Origin: a virus
IMG/VR virus record: IMGVR_UViG_3300033143_002380
Span: 1-30,406 of that record
DNA length: 30,406 nucleotides
Strand: one strand, 5' to 3'
In this document: positions 19,352 to 27,261 of the stretch, in pieces
Numbering within the stretch: the first letter of the stretch is position 1
Layout of the letters: each line of letters opens with the position of its first letter
Made by a program: the position numbers and the translations under genes
The notes under the pieces: model-generated
What the model was told of the DNA's origin: nothing
What the model saw: only the letters and a program-made list of their open reading frames with translations
Databases searched by the model: none

Positions 19352-19440
19352 AAGCACTCCCCGGCGTCAGCAGCCAGGGCTAACACCGCTCCGCTGGTAG
19401 TGGGTGCGAAACCAGCACTAATTTATAGAGGAGAAAGAGA
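19352..19440 (+). other. Short intergenic segment with possible hairpin
   Basis: This 89-bp gap is more GC-rich than its surroundings and holds no gene. GCTGGT (19393-19398) can pair with ACCAGC (19411-19416) around a 12-nt loop. It has no U-tract. It ends with the second copy of the 18-bp ribosome-site repeat. It may be the leftover of a lost gene or a small leader structure. Confidence 0.3.
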
Positions 19441-19444
19441 ATGA
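19427..19444 (+). repeat. 18-bp direct repeat, copy 2 (ribosome binding site and start)
   Basis: An exact second copy of the 18-mer at 19161-19178, here ending in the ATGA that starts the gene at 19441. The two copies are 266 bp apart with an unrelated small membrane gene between them. Confidence 0.7.
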
Positions 19445-19653
19445 TGCCTGAACAATTACAATCTGCGTCAAGACAGTACAGACACAACAACAAAGATGGA
19501 TTTGTAAGAGGTTTCGACTGGAACGAAACTATCCAAGTATTCGAGCTACTGGAGGACAGATTGAAGGTAGCGCTGTGGGGGCAGGAAGAACAGCAAAAAG
19601 AAATTAAACGTCTTAATAATGAAATAGAGGATATGCGAAATGACACCTGGTAA
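19441..19653 (+). CDS. Small helical phage protein, 70 aa
   Basis: A 70-residue protein starting at ATG 19441 (an adjacent ATG at 19444 is equally possible) behind a strong GAGGAG site. The second half (VFELLEDRLKVALWG, then QQKEIKRLNNEIEDMRND) forms a likely coiled coil. The N-terminus is basic and polar. The stop lies inside the start region of the next gene (14-base overlap). Function unknown. Confidence 0.6.
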   Translation: MMPEQLQSASRQYRHNNKDGFVRGFDWNETIQVFELLEDRLKVALWGQEEQQKEIKRLNNEIEDMRNDTW

Positions 19654-19924
19654 GTTAAGAGAAGCGGCTAAAGTGTTGCTAGCGACGGCGGACGGCAAAA
19701 TAATTCAAAGCAAAGAAATTTCACGAGATGACTGGGAAGATACTACTCCATGCTTTGATTTTTATAGGTACGATTATCGAGTAAAGCCTGAACCCTTAGA
19801 AGCATGGTTAGTTTTTAAGTCAGAAGAAGTTATTGCTTTTGCCGCTTGTGAGACAGAAGAAATAGCTAGTAAGTATATGAAAGAAGGATACTGTATGGTA
19901 CACATGAGAGAGGTAGAGGAATGA
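19640..19924 (+). CDS. Conserved-type phage protein (YDYRVKPEP), 94 aa
   Basis: A 94-residue protein with AKVLLATADGKIIQSKE, then FDFYRYDYRVKPEPLEAWLVF. The 'W......fd...YdYRikPeP' motif is common in small phage proteins of unknown function that often sit near the right end of early operons. The C-terminal third is a mixed alpha/beta extension (EEIASKYMKEGY). It overlaps both neighbours. No catalytic motif seen. Confidence 0.7.
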   Translation: MTPGKLREAAKVLLATADGKIIQSKEISRDDWEDTTPCFDFYRYDYRVKPEPLEAWLVFKSEEVIAFAACETEEIASKYMKEGYCMVHMREVEE

Positions 19925-20127
19925 GTGCAAGGGAGAAGCTACTTGACGCAGTAGACAAAAGTAAGCTAACCCCAGGTGAGTTCCTAGATGGGGCTGTCGA
20001 ATATATAGCTGAATACTCACTATTACATATGGATAAATTAGATGAGGATGGGATATTCTGGGATCTAAAATCGCTAGAAGAAGACATTCGGATAACTATA
20101 ACGAGGATTAAAAATGTACCAAGGTAA
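19921..20127 (+). CDS. Hypothetical acidic phage protein, 68 aa
   Basis: A 68-residue, predominantly helical acidic protein (MSAREKLLDAVDKSKLTPGE at the start, LKSLEEDIRITITRIKNV at the end), beginning in an ATGA overlap. It has no recognised domain. It overlaps the next gene by 14 bases, unusually long for this operon but with good coding character in both frames. Function unknown. Confidence 0.6.
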   Translation: MSAREKLLDAVDKSKLTPGEFLDGAVEYIAEYSLLHMDKLDEDGIFWDLKSLEEDIRITITRIKNVPR

Positions 20128-20308
20128 TGCGATAGACATGCTTGATATGTTACACGAAGGAATAGAGGACTCCTTAGGCAAAGCTGCAATAAATCTGGCC
20201 GTAGATGAAATCTTAAATTACCACAAGAGACTAAAAGGGCTAATGGATGACCCTAATTGTAGAGCCAATAGAGCAAAAGCGAAAGAGCTGTTGGAGAAGA
20301 ATTCATGA
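20114..20308 (+). CDS. Hypothetical helical phage protein, 64 aa
   Basis: A 64-residue helical protein starting MYQGNAIDMLDMLHEGIEDS at ATG 20114, with AGGAT upstream. The C-terminal half is charged (KRLKGLMDD, RANRAKAKELLEKN). It ends in an ATGA overlap with the tandem-repeat DNA-binding candidate at 20305. No family recognised. Confidence 0.6.
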   Translation: MYQGNAIDMLDMLHEGIEDSLGKAAINLAVDEILNYHKRLKGLMDDPNCRANRAKAKELLEKNS

Positions 20309-20793
20309 AAAGAAACGACGACATATATAAAATAATAAGAAAATATTATCCAGAAGGAGGATCGATTGAATGCGCAAAGTTTTTACCAAATATGTCTAAA
20401 GAACAAATAAGAAAATATGCTCATCGTTACGGTATAAAATGCACTCCAGAGACGGTACAAAATTTAGTTCAAGGTGGCTTGAAATACGGAAGTTGGATAT
20501 CGCCAGAAAACGACAAAATCATTAAAGAGTATTATCCTGAAGGCGGAGCAAAAGAATGTATGAAATATATAGACGAAGTGGAGCCGAATAAAATATGCTC
20601 AAGAGCCAATCGAATAGGGGTGAAGTTAAATTCAATGGGGAGGTCTGTAACTAGAAGGAATACATATAGGACTACCGTGAAAAAGGAAGAGCCGGTTCCA
20701 GAGAAAAAATCATTTGATAAGTTTATAAGTATGCCAGCTCCTTCTAAAGAGCTACAACGTCCTTATCCATATTATACCGGCGAGCTACGCTAG
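20305..20793 (+). CDS. Tandem Myb/SANT-like putative DNA-binding protein
   Basis: A 162-residue basic protein with two repeats of about 40 residues plus a spacer. Repeat 1 is IYKIIRKYYPEGGSIECAKFLP, then EQIRKYAHRYGIK. Repeat 2 is NDKIIKEYYPEGGAKECMKYID, then NKICSRANRIGVK. The pattern 'D..I...YpegG...c...l......i...A.r.Gik' is that of SANT/Myb-like helix-turn-helix domains found in phage proteins. The C-terminus is basic then proline-rich and probably disordered. It could regulate late transcription or bind phage DNA; the target is unknown. Two in-protein copies give it the look of a bipartite binder. Confidence 0.65.
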   Translation: MKRNDDIYKIIRKYYPEGGSIECAKFLPNMSKEQIRKYAHRYGIKCTPETVQNLVQGGLKYGSWISPENDKIIKEYYPEGGAKECMKYIDEVEPNKICSRANRIGVKLNSMGRSVTRRNTYRTTVKKEEPVPEKKSFDKFISMPAPSKELQRPYPYYTGELR

Positions 20794-20852
20794 ATTAGAA
20801 TCGAATAGCCGGGGATTATCCCCGAACTACTAGAAAATTAAGGAGATTTATA

Positions 20853-21215
20853 ATGAAAAAAGTAATTATTTTATTGCCTCTATTGTTAGTCGCTTGTAGT
20901 CATGCACCTAGAGTTGACCCTATGATCGGAGAGGATGATAGGCTAAACGATTGTATGGAGGAGCGCTGGAGCAAGGATTTAAAGACAAGAGGGTTGATGA
21001 AATCGCTTTGCATGTCTAGAGTAAATCATTCCGGGAAAAATTGCGTAATATCCGACGTTATTGATACAATAGAATGGGTTGATTTAGGCGATGGCTATCT
21101 TGGAATACCAGAAGATGTAGAACATTGTTTTCAAGGAGCGGGATACAGTTTATATTATAATGGGTTCTTCTATAATGATAGGAATGGAACTCTTAACTAT
21201 AGACACTATCCGTAA
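20853..21215 (+). CDS. Lipoprotein, 120 aa
   Basis: A 120-residue protein with a classic lipoprotein signal: basic start (MKKV), hydrophobic core (IILLPLLL) and lipobox LVAC with the modified C15 followed by Ser. By E. coli sorting rules this favours the outer membrane. The mature part is polar with several cysteines (about residues 34, 53, 64, 92) that could form disulfides. It starts behind AAGGAG (20840-20845) in a 59-bp gap that also holds a short GC hairpin (CGGGGA/TCCCCG, 20810-20824) without a U-tract. Phage lipoproteins often block superinfection or act as outer spanins; neither can be decided here. It overlaps a 27-aa gene. Confidence 0.75.
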   Translation: MKKVIILLPLLLVACSHAPRVDPMIGEDDRLNDCMEERWSKDLKTRGLMKSLCMSRVNHSGKNCVISDVIDTIEWVDLGDGYLGIPEDVEHCFQGAGYSLYYNGFFYNDRNGTLNYRHYP

Positions 21216-21298
21216 TGAAAATATTGACTAAATCTTTGTTAATTTCTTTTCTTTTTATATACATAATCTGGCTGATTATGTATTTAATTATTAGGTGA
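21215..21298 (+). CDS. Tiny single-span membrane peptide, 27 aa
   Basis: A 27-codon frame, ATG 21215 (one-base overlap with the lipoprotein stop) to TGA 21296-21298. After MKILTK it is almost entirely hydrophobic (LLISFLFIYIIWLIMYLI) and ends in Arg, so it would be a single membrane helix. It is wedged between the lipoprotein and another small membrane gene with only four bases to the latter. The size is at the limit of credibility; placement is the main support. Confidence 0.45.
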   Translation: MKILTKSLLISFLFIYIIWLIMYLIIR

Positions 21299-21302
21299 TA
21301 AA

Positions 21303-21494
21303 ATGAAAGTATTATTAGGCTTTTTCCTTGGTTTCATCGTTCCAGGCGCTTGTGCGTATGGCATATATCTTGACTTTGGCTCTATATCCGCTGCTATCTT
21401 GGCCTGGATGAATACCTCCTTGCTATTGCTTATGCTAGGGAACGTATATAATAAAATCGAAGAGATACGAAAAATTCTTTGGAGAGTAAAATAA
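21303..21494 (+). CDS. Small two-span membrane protein, 63 aa
   Basis: A 63-residue protein with two hydrophobic helices: about residues 3-21 (VLLGFFLGFIVPGACAYGIY) and 27-46 (SISAAILAWMNTSLLLLMLG). A basic helical tail follows (NKIEEIRKILWRVK). It starts at ATG 21303, close behind the 27-aa gene, and is the last gene of the rightward arm. Two helices with a basic C-terminus fit class II holins, but no endolysin lies nearby in the window, so this remains a possibility only. Confidence 0.65.
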   Translation: MKVLLGFFLGFIVPGACAYGIYLDFGSISAAILAWMNTSLLLLMLGNVYNKIEEIRKILWRVK

Positions 21495-21556
21495 TGTAGT
21501 TGGCGTATAGTTAGGTAGTGGCCTGGGTTTTCGCGTTTTCCCTAATAACCCTAACA

Positions 21557-21603
21557 GCCAGAGAGAGTGAGGACAACTTTTCCCACTCTGCTCTGGCATT
21601 TTT
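21557..21603 (+). terminator. Intrinsic terminator ending the rightward gene array
   Basis: GCCAGAGAGAGTG (21557-21569) pairs with CACTCTGCTCTGGC (21584-21597), 13 pairs with one bulged G at 21590 and a 14-nt loop. ATTTTTA (21598-21604) follows. It lies in the 130-bp space between converging plus and minus genes. In the opposite direction there is no U-tract, so it acts mainly on plus transcription. Just upstream, GTTAGG/CCTAAC (from 21518) may form another stem. Confidence 0.85.
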
Positions 21604-21624
21604 ACGCTGTAAAAATTAAATCTA

Positions 21625-24237
21625 TTACCCTATGCTAAATTTTGTTATTATTTTAGTCGCTTCGACGCTTTGATTTCCTAGTTGATTAATCGAACGAACC
21701 ATAAAATCATAACTACCGGCCGATAATCCAGATATGTCAGTGAGCTTAAAGTAATCCGGCCCAGTAGCGCTACAACCGGATTTTTTCGATGGCCAGCTTG
21801 ATCCGGCAGCCCAACCGTCACCAATATCGGAATATCTAGTTTCATAAGTAAATTCAGCCTGGTCGCAACAATCGTTACTGCCACACTGATTAGGTCTCCA
21901 AGTAAAAGCGTAACATTCAGTAGACCCAAAACCGTCGAAATTTGTAGGAGTTGGTGGTGCTAAATTATTACCATCGGCCGTAATAGTTTTAGTCGAAGTA
22001 GCACCATCTGCACTATTAAAGGTAGGTGTTATTTCGATTTTAACTACGTCGCCTGACGCTGTTACTGGAGATATTGCACTAATCCAATCCTGATTACTTG
22101 ACACAACTTGACTATCCCAAGAAGATCCACCCTTAAACCACTCGACCTTATACTGAAGCGTACCAGTCTCGAATGTAGGCTGTTTCCACTTCGCAATAGC
22201 TACTGCGTTTACCGTCGGAGAAGACGGATTAGGAATTTCACCTAAACAAAAAGTGACGTTTGGAATATCAGGATCTTCCGGCTCTGGCTCTGGCTCTGGT
22301 ATTGGAGGAATAGGCTCCGCTGAAATTGCGACTTGTATTTTAACCCCGATTGAATTGTTATCGTAACAATTAAACGCTCTTATTATAAAATCATAATTCC
22401 CAGCAATTGGCTTAGGATTCATAGTATAAGTAGTTGTAGTAATGTTATCGTCTAGAATGGCGGCGTCTTCCCAAGTAGTTCCAGTTGCACCCCATCTTAT
22501 TTTATAGTATACCCCTCCTTCGCATGGAGAACAAGCGGTGCTACTATAGCAACTAGCACCCCAAGTCAATGTTAATGTTCCGGTCGTTTGTGTAGATGAG
22601 AAGCTAGTCGGAGTAGTCGGGACAGAAACGGTACCTACAATCGTGTGATTCCCAGTATCAGGACTAGACTCTTCAACTGAAGTCTTTGCAGTAACCGTAA
22701 TTCCAACAGTATCGCCATCATCCATTGCTACACTAAGTGTATTTTTGGTTGAAATTGTATTGCCAGTTTTAACTGTAGCTCCTTTATGTATCCAGAAATA
22801 ATCATATGATACTGGCAAATTAGACGTCGGTTTAGTCCAAGTAGCTGTTGCTTTCGGTTCGCAGGTTTCACCGACGCATAAGCTGCCTACTGGATCTAGC
22901 CCTTCTGGATCTGGTGGCTCTACTACCGGCGGAGGCTCGCTTGCTGGATAAACCGCTTCTACATATTCAAGAGCTTTTATTTTATATCTACCCGGAGAAG
23001 CGGTAACGCAAGAAGTAACTCTAAACAATACTTCATCGAAACCAAGAGGGTACGATACCTTTATTACATCTCCTCTTTGAATCTGAACTCCTTCGTCGAA
23101 TGCGGTAAATGTTATTTCGGTATTTTGCCATCTATTTTTAGCAAGATTTTCATATGCCTCTCTTTCCGCCTGGGTTTTTCTCTGAATGCCAGGCATATCA
23201 ATTCGCTTTTCCCTAAATGTGACATTACTCTCGTCACTAATGTCCCCTACATATGAACGAGCATATCCAGTTTTCCAAACCGGAAGCTCTTCTCCATCAT
23301 AATCGTACATTTCAGTATAACTACAGACTACGGTAGAAACTAAATCTCTTCCAGTGCGCTTGCTAACTGAAAAAGAATTTACTACTATTCTATCTTCATC
23401 GAACACATATCCAGTATCCGCCTTCGCGTCTGGAACCATCTTATACTTTCCGTTTTGAAAAGTAAGAAAAACTGCGGCATATACGGCCATTTGGTCTATA
23501 TGGCTTTCCGTCTTTGCAACGTCATCTATTACATATCCGAATTCCCTAGTCTTTTCAGTATTGTCTCCGTCTATACCAATCATTTCGTTATTAGCATCTA
23601 TACATTCTAGAACGCTCGGGCCATTCAGCTCCATCTTCGCACCATAAGAAGGTGCGGAAATAAAATCAGCTAGACAATGTGACGGATTAGTAGAATAAAT
23701 TGGATTATTCCCAGAATACCTATCCATGCACTCCCATGCATATCCATTGGATGGATTAGGCTCTTTCTGGCATATTAGCATCCCTCGAAGCGTACATGTG
23801 AATTGAGGTATTGTATCTTCGTCAGCTATCTTAATAACTGAATACGCGACTCCTTTAACACCTCCAACTACATTTATTACTAAGTCATCGTCGTAGCCAT
23901 CGATATTAGCCGCTAGCCAGTCATCATAAGTTTGAGTTTCAGTTCCTAAGTAGTTATGTATATTAGCATCATCGACTTCATCATCTCCAATATTAACACG
24001 AATAATCTCTTGAATTTCACCAAGGCACCATAGGACGCCAACCGTATATCCTCCATCATCTCCAGGATTATGCCCGATCGCAAAAATCTTTCCCTTTACT
24101 TGCACTCTTCCGTAACAAATAGGTATCACTTCGCCATCCGCAGCTACCGTCAATTGTTGCTTATCTTCTATGTCGTCGGAATCATTTTCATCTTCGCCAT
24201 CACCAGGGATATAGTCGGGGTGTCTTGGGTAACTCAT
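21625..24237 (-). CDS. Tail tip / host-specificity protein, gpJ-like with fibronectin-III-like domains
   Basis: An 870-residue structural protein. Residues 1-430 follow the gpJ-like tail-tip plan: ICYGRVQVKGK near 41, GVLWCLGEIQEI near 67, an HCLADFISAPSYG segment near 187, and IQRGDVIKVSYPLGF near 385 before the central hub ends at about 430. After a proline-rich linker come four roughly 90-residue fibronectin-III-like domains. A PEPEPEPEDP linker lies near 648, and Cys-rich loops are frequent (STACSPCEGG, NQCGSNDCCDQ). The hub closes the tail tube and the domains likely contact the host surface. It starts with AGGAATT upstream. It lies last in the leftward tail operon. The cysteine clusters are unusual for a cytoplasmically made tail protein. 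Confidence 0.78.
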   Translation of the reverse strand: MSYPRHPDYIPGDGEDENDSDDIEDKQQLTVAADGEVIPICYGRVQVKGKIFAIGHNPGDDGGYTVGVLWCLGEIQEIIRVNIGDDEVDDANIHNYLGTETQTYDDWLAANIDGYDDDLVINVVGGVKGVAYSVIKIADEDTIPQFTCTLRGMLICQKEPNPSNGYAWECMDRYSGNNPIYSTNPSHCLADFISAPSYGAKMELNGPSVLECIDANNEMIGIDGDNTEKTREFGYVIDDVAKTESHIDQMAVYAAVFLTFQNGKYKMVPDAKADTGYVFDEDRIVVNSFSVSKRTGRDLVSTVVCSYTEMYDYDGEELPVWKTGYARSYVGDISDESNVTFREKRIDMPGIQRKTQAEREAYENLAKNRWQNTEITFTAFDEGVQIQRGDVIKVSYPLGFDEVLFRVTSCVTASPGRYKIKALEYVEAVYPASEPPPVVEPPDPEGLDPVGSLCVGETCEPKATATWTKPTSNLPVSYDYFWIHKGATVKTGNTISTKNTLSVAMDDGDTVGITVTAKTSVEESSPDTGNHTIVGTVSVPTTPTSFSSTQTTGTLTLTWGASCYSSTACSPCEGGVYYKIRWGATGTTWEDAAILDDNITTTTYTMNPKPIAGNYDFIIRAFNCYDNNSIGVKIQVAISAEPIPPIPEPEPEPEDPDIPNVTFCLGEIPNPSSPTVNAVAIAKWKQPTFETGTLQYKVEWFKGGSSWDSQVVSSNQDWISAISPVTASGDVVKIEITPTFNSADGATSTKTITADGNNLAPPTPTNFDGFGSTECYAFTWRPNQCGSNDCCDQAEFTYETRYSDIGDGWAAGSSWPSKKSGCSATGPDYFKLTDISGLSAGSYDFMVRSINQLGNQSVEATKIITKFSIG

Positions 24238-24284
24238 ATTTAATTCCTATGTTAATTGTGTAGTTTTAATTAAGTCGCTGGAGA

Positions 24285-27248
24285 CTAGCTACAGTCATAT
24301 CCCCATAAAGTCTCGTCAGAGCAATCGGCTCCACTCTCGCACTCTGGATAGCACATAATTGACATACCACGAATCTTCCCGGTGAAATTTTCTCCATCGA
24401 CAGGGGTCAAATCCATTGTATTTTTCGTATCGTCGTTATTGGTTATAATTCCTTCGTAAAAACCATCAGCGCTAATAATTATCGAATTATCTAAAGGTCT
24501 AACATCTAAAGACCCAGCAACATAATCAAATATCTCGAAACTATATTTATATTGATCCGTCATATTAGCTACGCCAAGAATTGAAGTAGCATGATGCTGG
24601 AATCCATATTCAAAATCTACTAGTGATAGTCCACCTTCTATAAGACTTGAACCATACTGCCCGCCATCCCACAGGTCATACCCAGCGCTAAAATCATGAT
24701 TTGAAATTAAATTATCACAAGCTTTATTGAATCCTCTTAATCTAAAATTATCCACAGTGAGTGTTTGATGCGCATTGCATTGGACTTCAAATGCAGTATA
24801 TACCGCGTTACTATCTGATCTAACGACGCCAAAATGAGTCCCTATACTATGCATTTGCGCTAGGCCGGAATCCGCTGCTAAAACAAAAGGATCTACCCCA
24901 CCAGTGGACATTGATATTATGTCGAAAGAAAAATAATAATTAGTATTTATGCTAATAGCGTCGATAAAGCCAATTGATTCTACATACCCCGCGTTCGTTC
25001 CATCGCCAAGGACTAGTTGTTCTCCAACAATATTTACCGCGGACGGGTTCGAGGATGTTGTCCAACCATTGGAAAAAACATCATTAAAACAACCGTTGAT
25101 AACCAAATCTTCACTTGGAGATGTTTTGATTACCTCCGTCATTAGTATGTTATCAATAGTTATAGCTGGCTCTCCCCAAAAATCCATACCTAAAGTGCTT
25201 GAATTATATTTACCATGTATTAAATCAAAAGTGTATTCCCCAATACCCGATAATTCTATCTCGACGGCTTCCTCAAAATCCCAAGCCTGGAAAAGTACAG
25301 TAGAAGCATTAGATGTATTAAATGCTATGACCTCAAAAGAAATCTGGTAAACTTTTCCAGGGACGGTACCTGGTAAGCTAGCTGTTTCAATATACTTTTT
25401 GCTACCAACAGTTTCAACTTTTGTTAGTTGATTCCCGACAATAACCCATTCAGGGTCTGCGGTAATCCACCCGGTTAAGTCACCGGTTTCAAAATCACCA
25501 TTTACAATTATGTTCGAGCCATATGAATATTCTGGATAACATATGCCACAAGGCGCTGGATCGTCAGGGCAAGAATAGCCCCAAAGAGCTTTTTCTGAAC
25601 AGTCAGCAACGCTGTCGCACTCAGGATATTGTTTAACGGTTAAGTTCCTTATTTTTCCAGTAAAACTAGATCCATAAAAACTTGTATCAAGACTAGCTTG
25701 GTCGTTCACTAAAATACCCGTCTTAATTCCATCTCCAGATAAATCAGCAGATCCATCGCCAGTTATATAAATTTTCACAGACCCAGATACATAATCAAAA
25801 ATTTCAAATGTATATTTCACTTCTATGCTAGCTAAAGTGGCGTTTTGTAAATTCGTAGTATTAACCGACGCGGTATCATTAGAATTAGTAGCTGCTAAAA
25901 CTCCTACGGTGGATAAGTCCCAGCCAGAGTCTATTCTCCATGTGCCAACGTTCTCATCCCACAAGCCAGTAGGGTCAAATACAAAGCCAGCATCGGGAAT
26001 TAAATTATCACAATTCGGATTGAATTCTCGCATATGTACATTATCTATTATTCCGTTAAATGGCGTTCTATTAGCTTGAAATAAAATCGATGGATTGAAT
26101 CCCCAATCGTAGCCAGGCAGGATAGTTCCTGTAAATGTTCCTTCTTTATTAATGGCTAATGTGTATAAACTGTCCATTTCTCCAAAAACAATAGTTAATT
26201 CTTGACCAGCCGGCATAGATACTATTTCAAAAGTATACACATATAGAGTATCCGGTTTCCATGGCCCACCTTCATTATATATTGTTGGCCAAGGATTTAC
26301 AATGTCGGTAAAGTGTAATTGTCCGTTTATTATTTCAACATCCGTACCGCCATTCATCCATCCATAATTTATGTCGTTATCAAAACAACCGTTTATGATT
26401 ATGTCATTTGTTGGCAGATTAAGCGGCTTAACCGAAACACCATTTATTTTAGCGTCTCCAAAAGCCTTAAAAAATACAACCTGTAGTTCTTCCTGCTCTC
26501 CAATATTTGCCCAAGAGCAAAAAGTAATCACACCGGTGCTAAATATTGCTTTGATACTAATTCCGGGACTTCCTACACCACCAAATGTATAAACGTACAT
26601 CCCACTTTGGTTTTCTGCTATATCAACCGTTATAGCATATAAAACTGCTGGATATGGAAGTAACTCAGGTATCGCTTCGACATAGGCAATTTCCGATCCT
26701 GTTCCTGTATGAATAATTTGTCCGTTAGATAACGTCCAATCAGCTCTAAGGTCTAAGCCTGTCGCATCATCGAAAGTAGTATTTAATACTAATTCGGCAC
26801 CATATGTATTTTTAGATATATCTGTTTCAGTACATAAATCGCAATCCCCTGGAGGAATCACTGGATCAATCGGCTCGCTAGGGGTACACGTATATATAGC
26901 CTGTTTATACGCGTACAACGTAGACTTAACTTGCCAATACGCATTCTTTATCCAGGTAGGAATAGGAGGAGAAATATACCAGCAATAGAACGGAAGATTA
27001 GTACTGCCTAATTGAACCTCCCAAGTAAAGCCATTTATAAGATTACCAGGGTCTGTATAGTGAGCCAGTATCGCTTCTTTTTGTTCGGTTGATAGGAAAT
27101 CATTAACACTAGTAATTTTATAAGCCTGTTGTTCCCCAGCGAAGTTAGCACCTTTGCCTATCCCATGAGTAGAGAAGCCAGCACTAGTATGCTCTATTGG
27201 CTCTATTTTAGTCCCTTGAGACCGGCAAGAATTTGGATAATTACTCAT
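24285..27248 (-). CDS. Minor tail protein (gpM-like N-terminus) fused to repeated binding-type domains
   Basis: A 987-residue protein. Residues 1-115 have AYKITSVNDFLSTEQKEAIL, NGFTWEVQ, YCWYISPP and AYWQVKSTLYAYKQAIY. This is reminiscent of the lambda gpM/phage_min_tail family that contacts the tape measure and tip. The rest is built of jelly-roll-like units that start with 'N(G/T).F......W' (LVLNTTFDD, IIVNGDFETGDLTGW, DLVINGCFND), as in carbohydrate-binding modules. A unit of about 432 residues is repeated: NGCF elements lie 1296 bp apart (near 26387 and 25091), and each copy closes with YPEC...DCS...LWGY.C. Start ATG has AAGAGG upstream. The linkage of minor-tail and sugar-binding-like domains suggests a receptor-binding side structure. 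Confidence 0.65.
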   Translation of the reverse strand: MSNYPNSCRSQGTKIEPIEHTSAGFSTHGIGKGANFAGEQQAYKITSVNDFLSTEQKEAILAHYTDPGNLINGFTWEVQLGSTNLPFYCWYISPPIPTWIKNAYWQVKSTLYAYKQAIYTCTPSEPIDPVIPPGDCDLCTETDISKNTYGAELVLNTTFDDATGLDLRADWTLSNGQIIHTGTGSEIAYVEAIPELLPYPAVLYAITVDIAENQSGMYVYTFGGVGSPGISIKAIFSTGVITFCSWANIGEQEELQVVFFKAFGDAKINGVSVKPLNLPTNDIIINGCFDNDINYGWMNGGTDVEIINGQLHFTDIVNPWPTIYNEGGPWKPDTLYVYTFEIVSMPAGQELTIVFGEMDSLYTLAINKEGTFTGTILPGYDWGFNPSILFQANRTPFNGIIDNVHMREFNPNCDNLIPDAGFVFDPTGLWDENVGTWRIDSGWDLSTVGVLAATNSNDTASVNTTNLQNATLASIEVKYTFEIFDYVSGSVKIYITGDGSADLSGDGIKTGILVNDQASLDTSFYGSSFTGKIRNLTVKQYPECDSVADCSEKALWGYSCPDDPAPCGICYPEYSYGSNIIVNGDFETGDLTGWITADPEWVIVGNQLTKVETVGSKKYIETASLPGTVPGKVYQISFEVIAFNTSNASTVLFQAWDFEEAVEIELSGIGEYTFDLIHGKYNSSTLGMDFWGEPAITIDNILMTEVIKTSPSEDLVINGCFNDVFSNGWTTSSNPSAVNIVGEQLVLGDGTNAGYVESIGFIDAISINTNYYFSFDIISMSTGGVDPFVLAADSGLAQMHSIGTHFGVVRSDSNAVYTAFEVQCNAHQTLTVDNFRLRGFNKACDNLISNHDFSAGYDLWDGGQYGSSLIEGGLSLVDFEYGFQHHATSILGVANMTDQYKYSFEIFDYVAGSLDVRPLDNSIIISADGFYEGIITNNDDTKNTMDLTPVDGENFTGKIRGMSIMCYPECESGADCSDETLWGYDCS

Positions 27249-27261
27249 TATAGCCTCTTGA

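Noticed and set aside
20810-20824. Terminator at the CGGGGA/TCCCCG hairpin
   Set aside because: The stem is only 6 bp and is followed by AACTACTAG, not a U-tract.
21303-21494. Firm holin assignment
   Set aside because: Two membrane helices and a basic tail fit, but so do many small phage membrane proteins, and no endolysin is nearby.
24949-25350. 133-residue plus-strand open frame inside the tail region
   Set aside because: It is antisense to the gpM-like repeat protein, which has coherent repeats in its own frame. No motif or ribosome site supports the plus frame.
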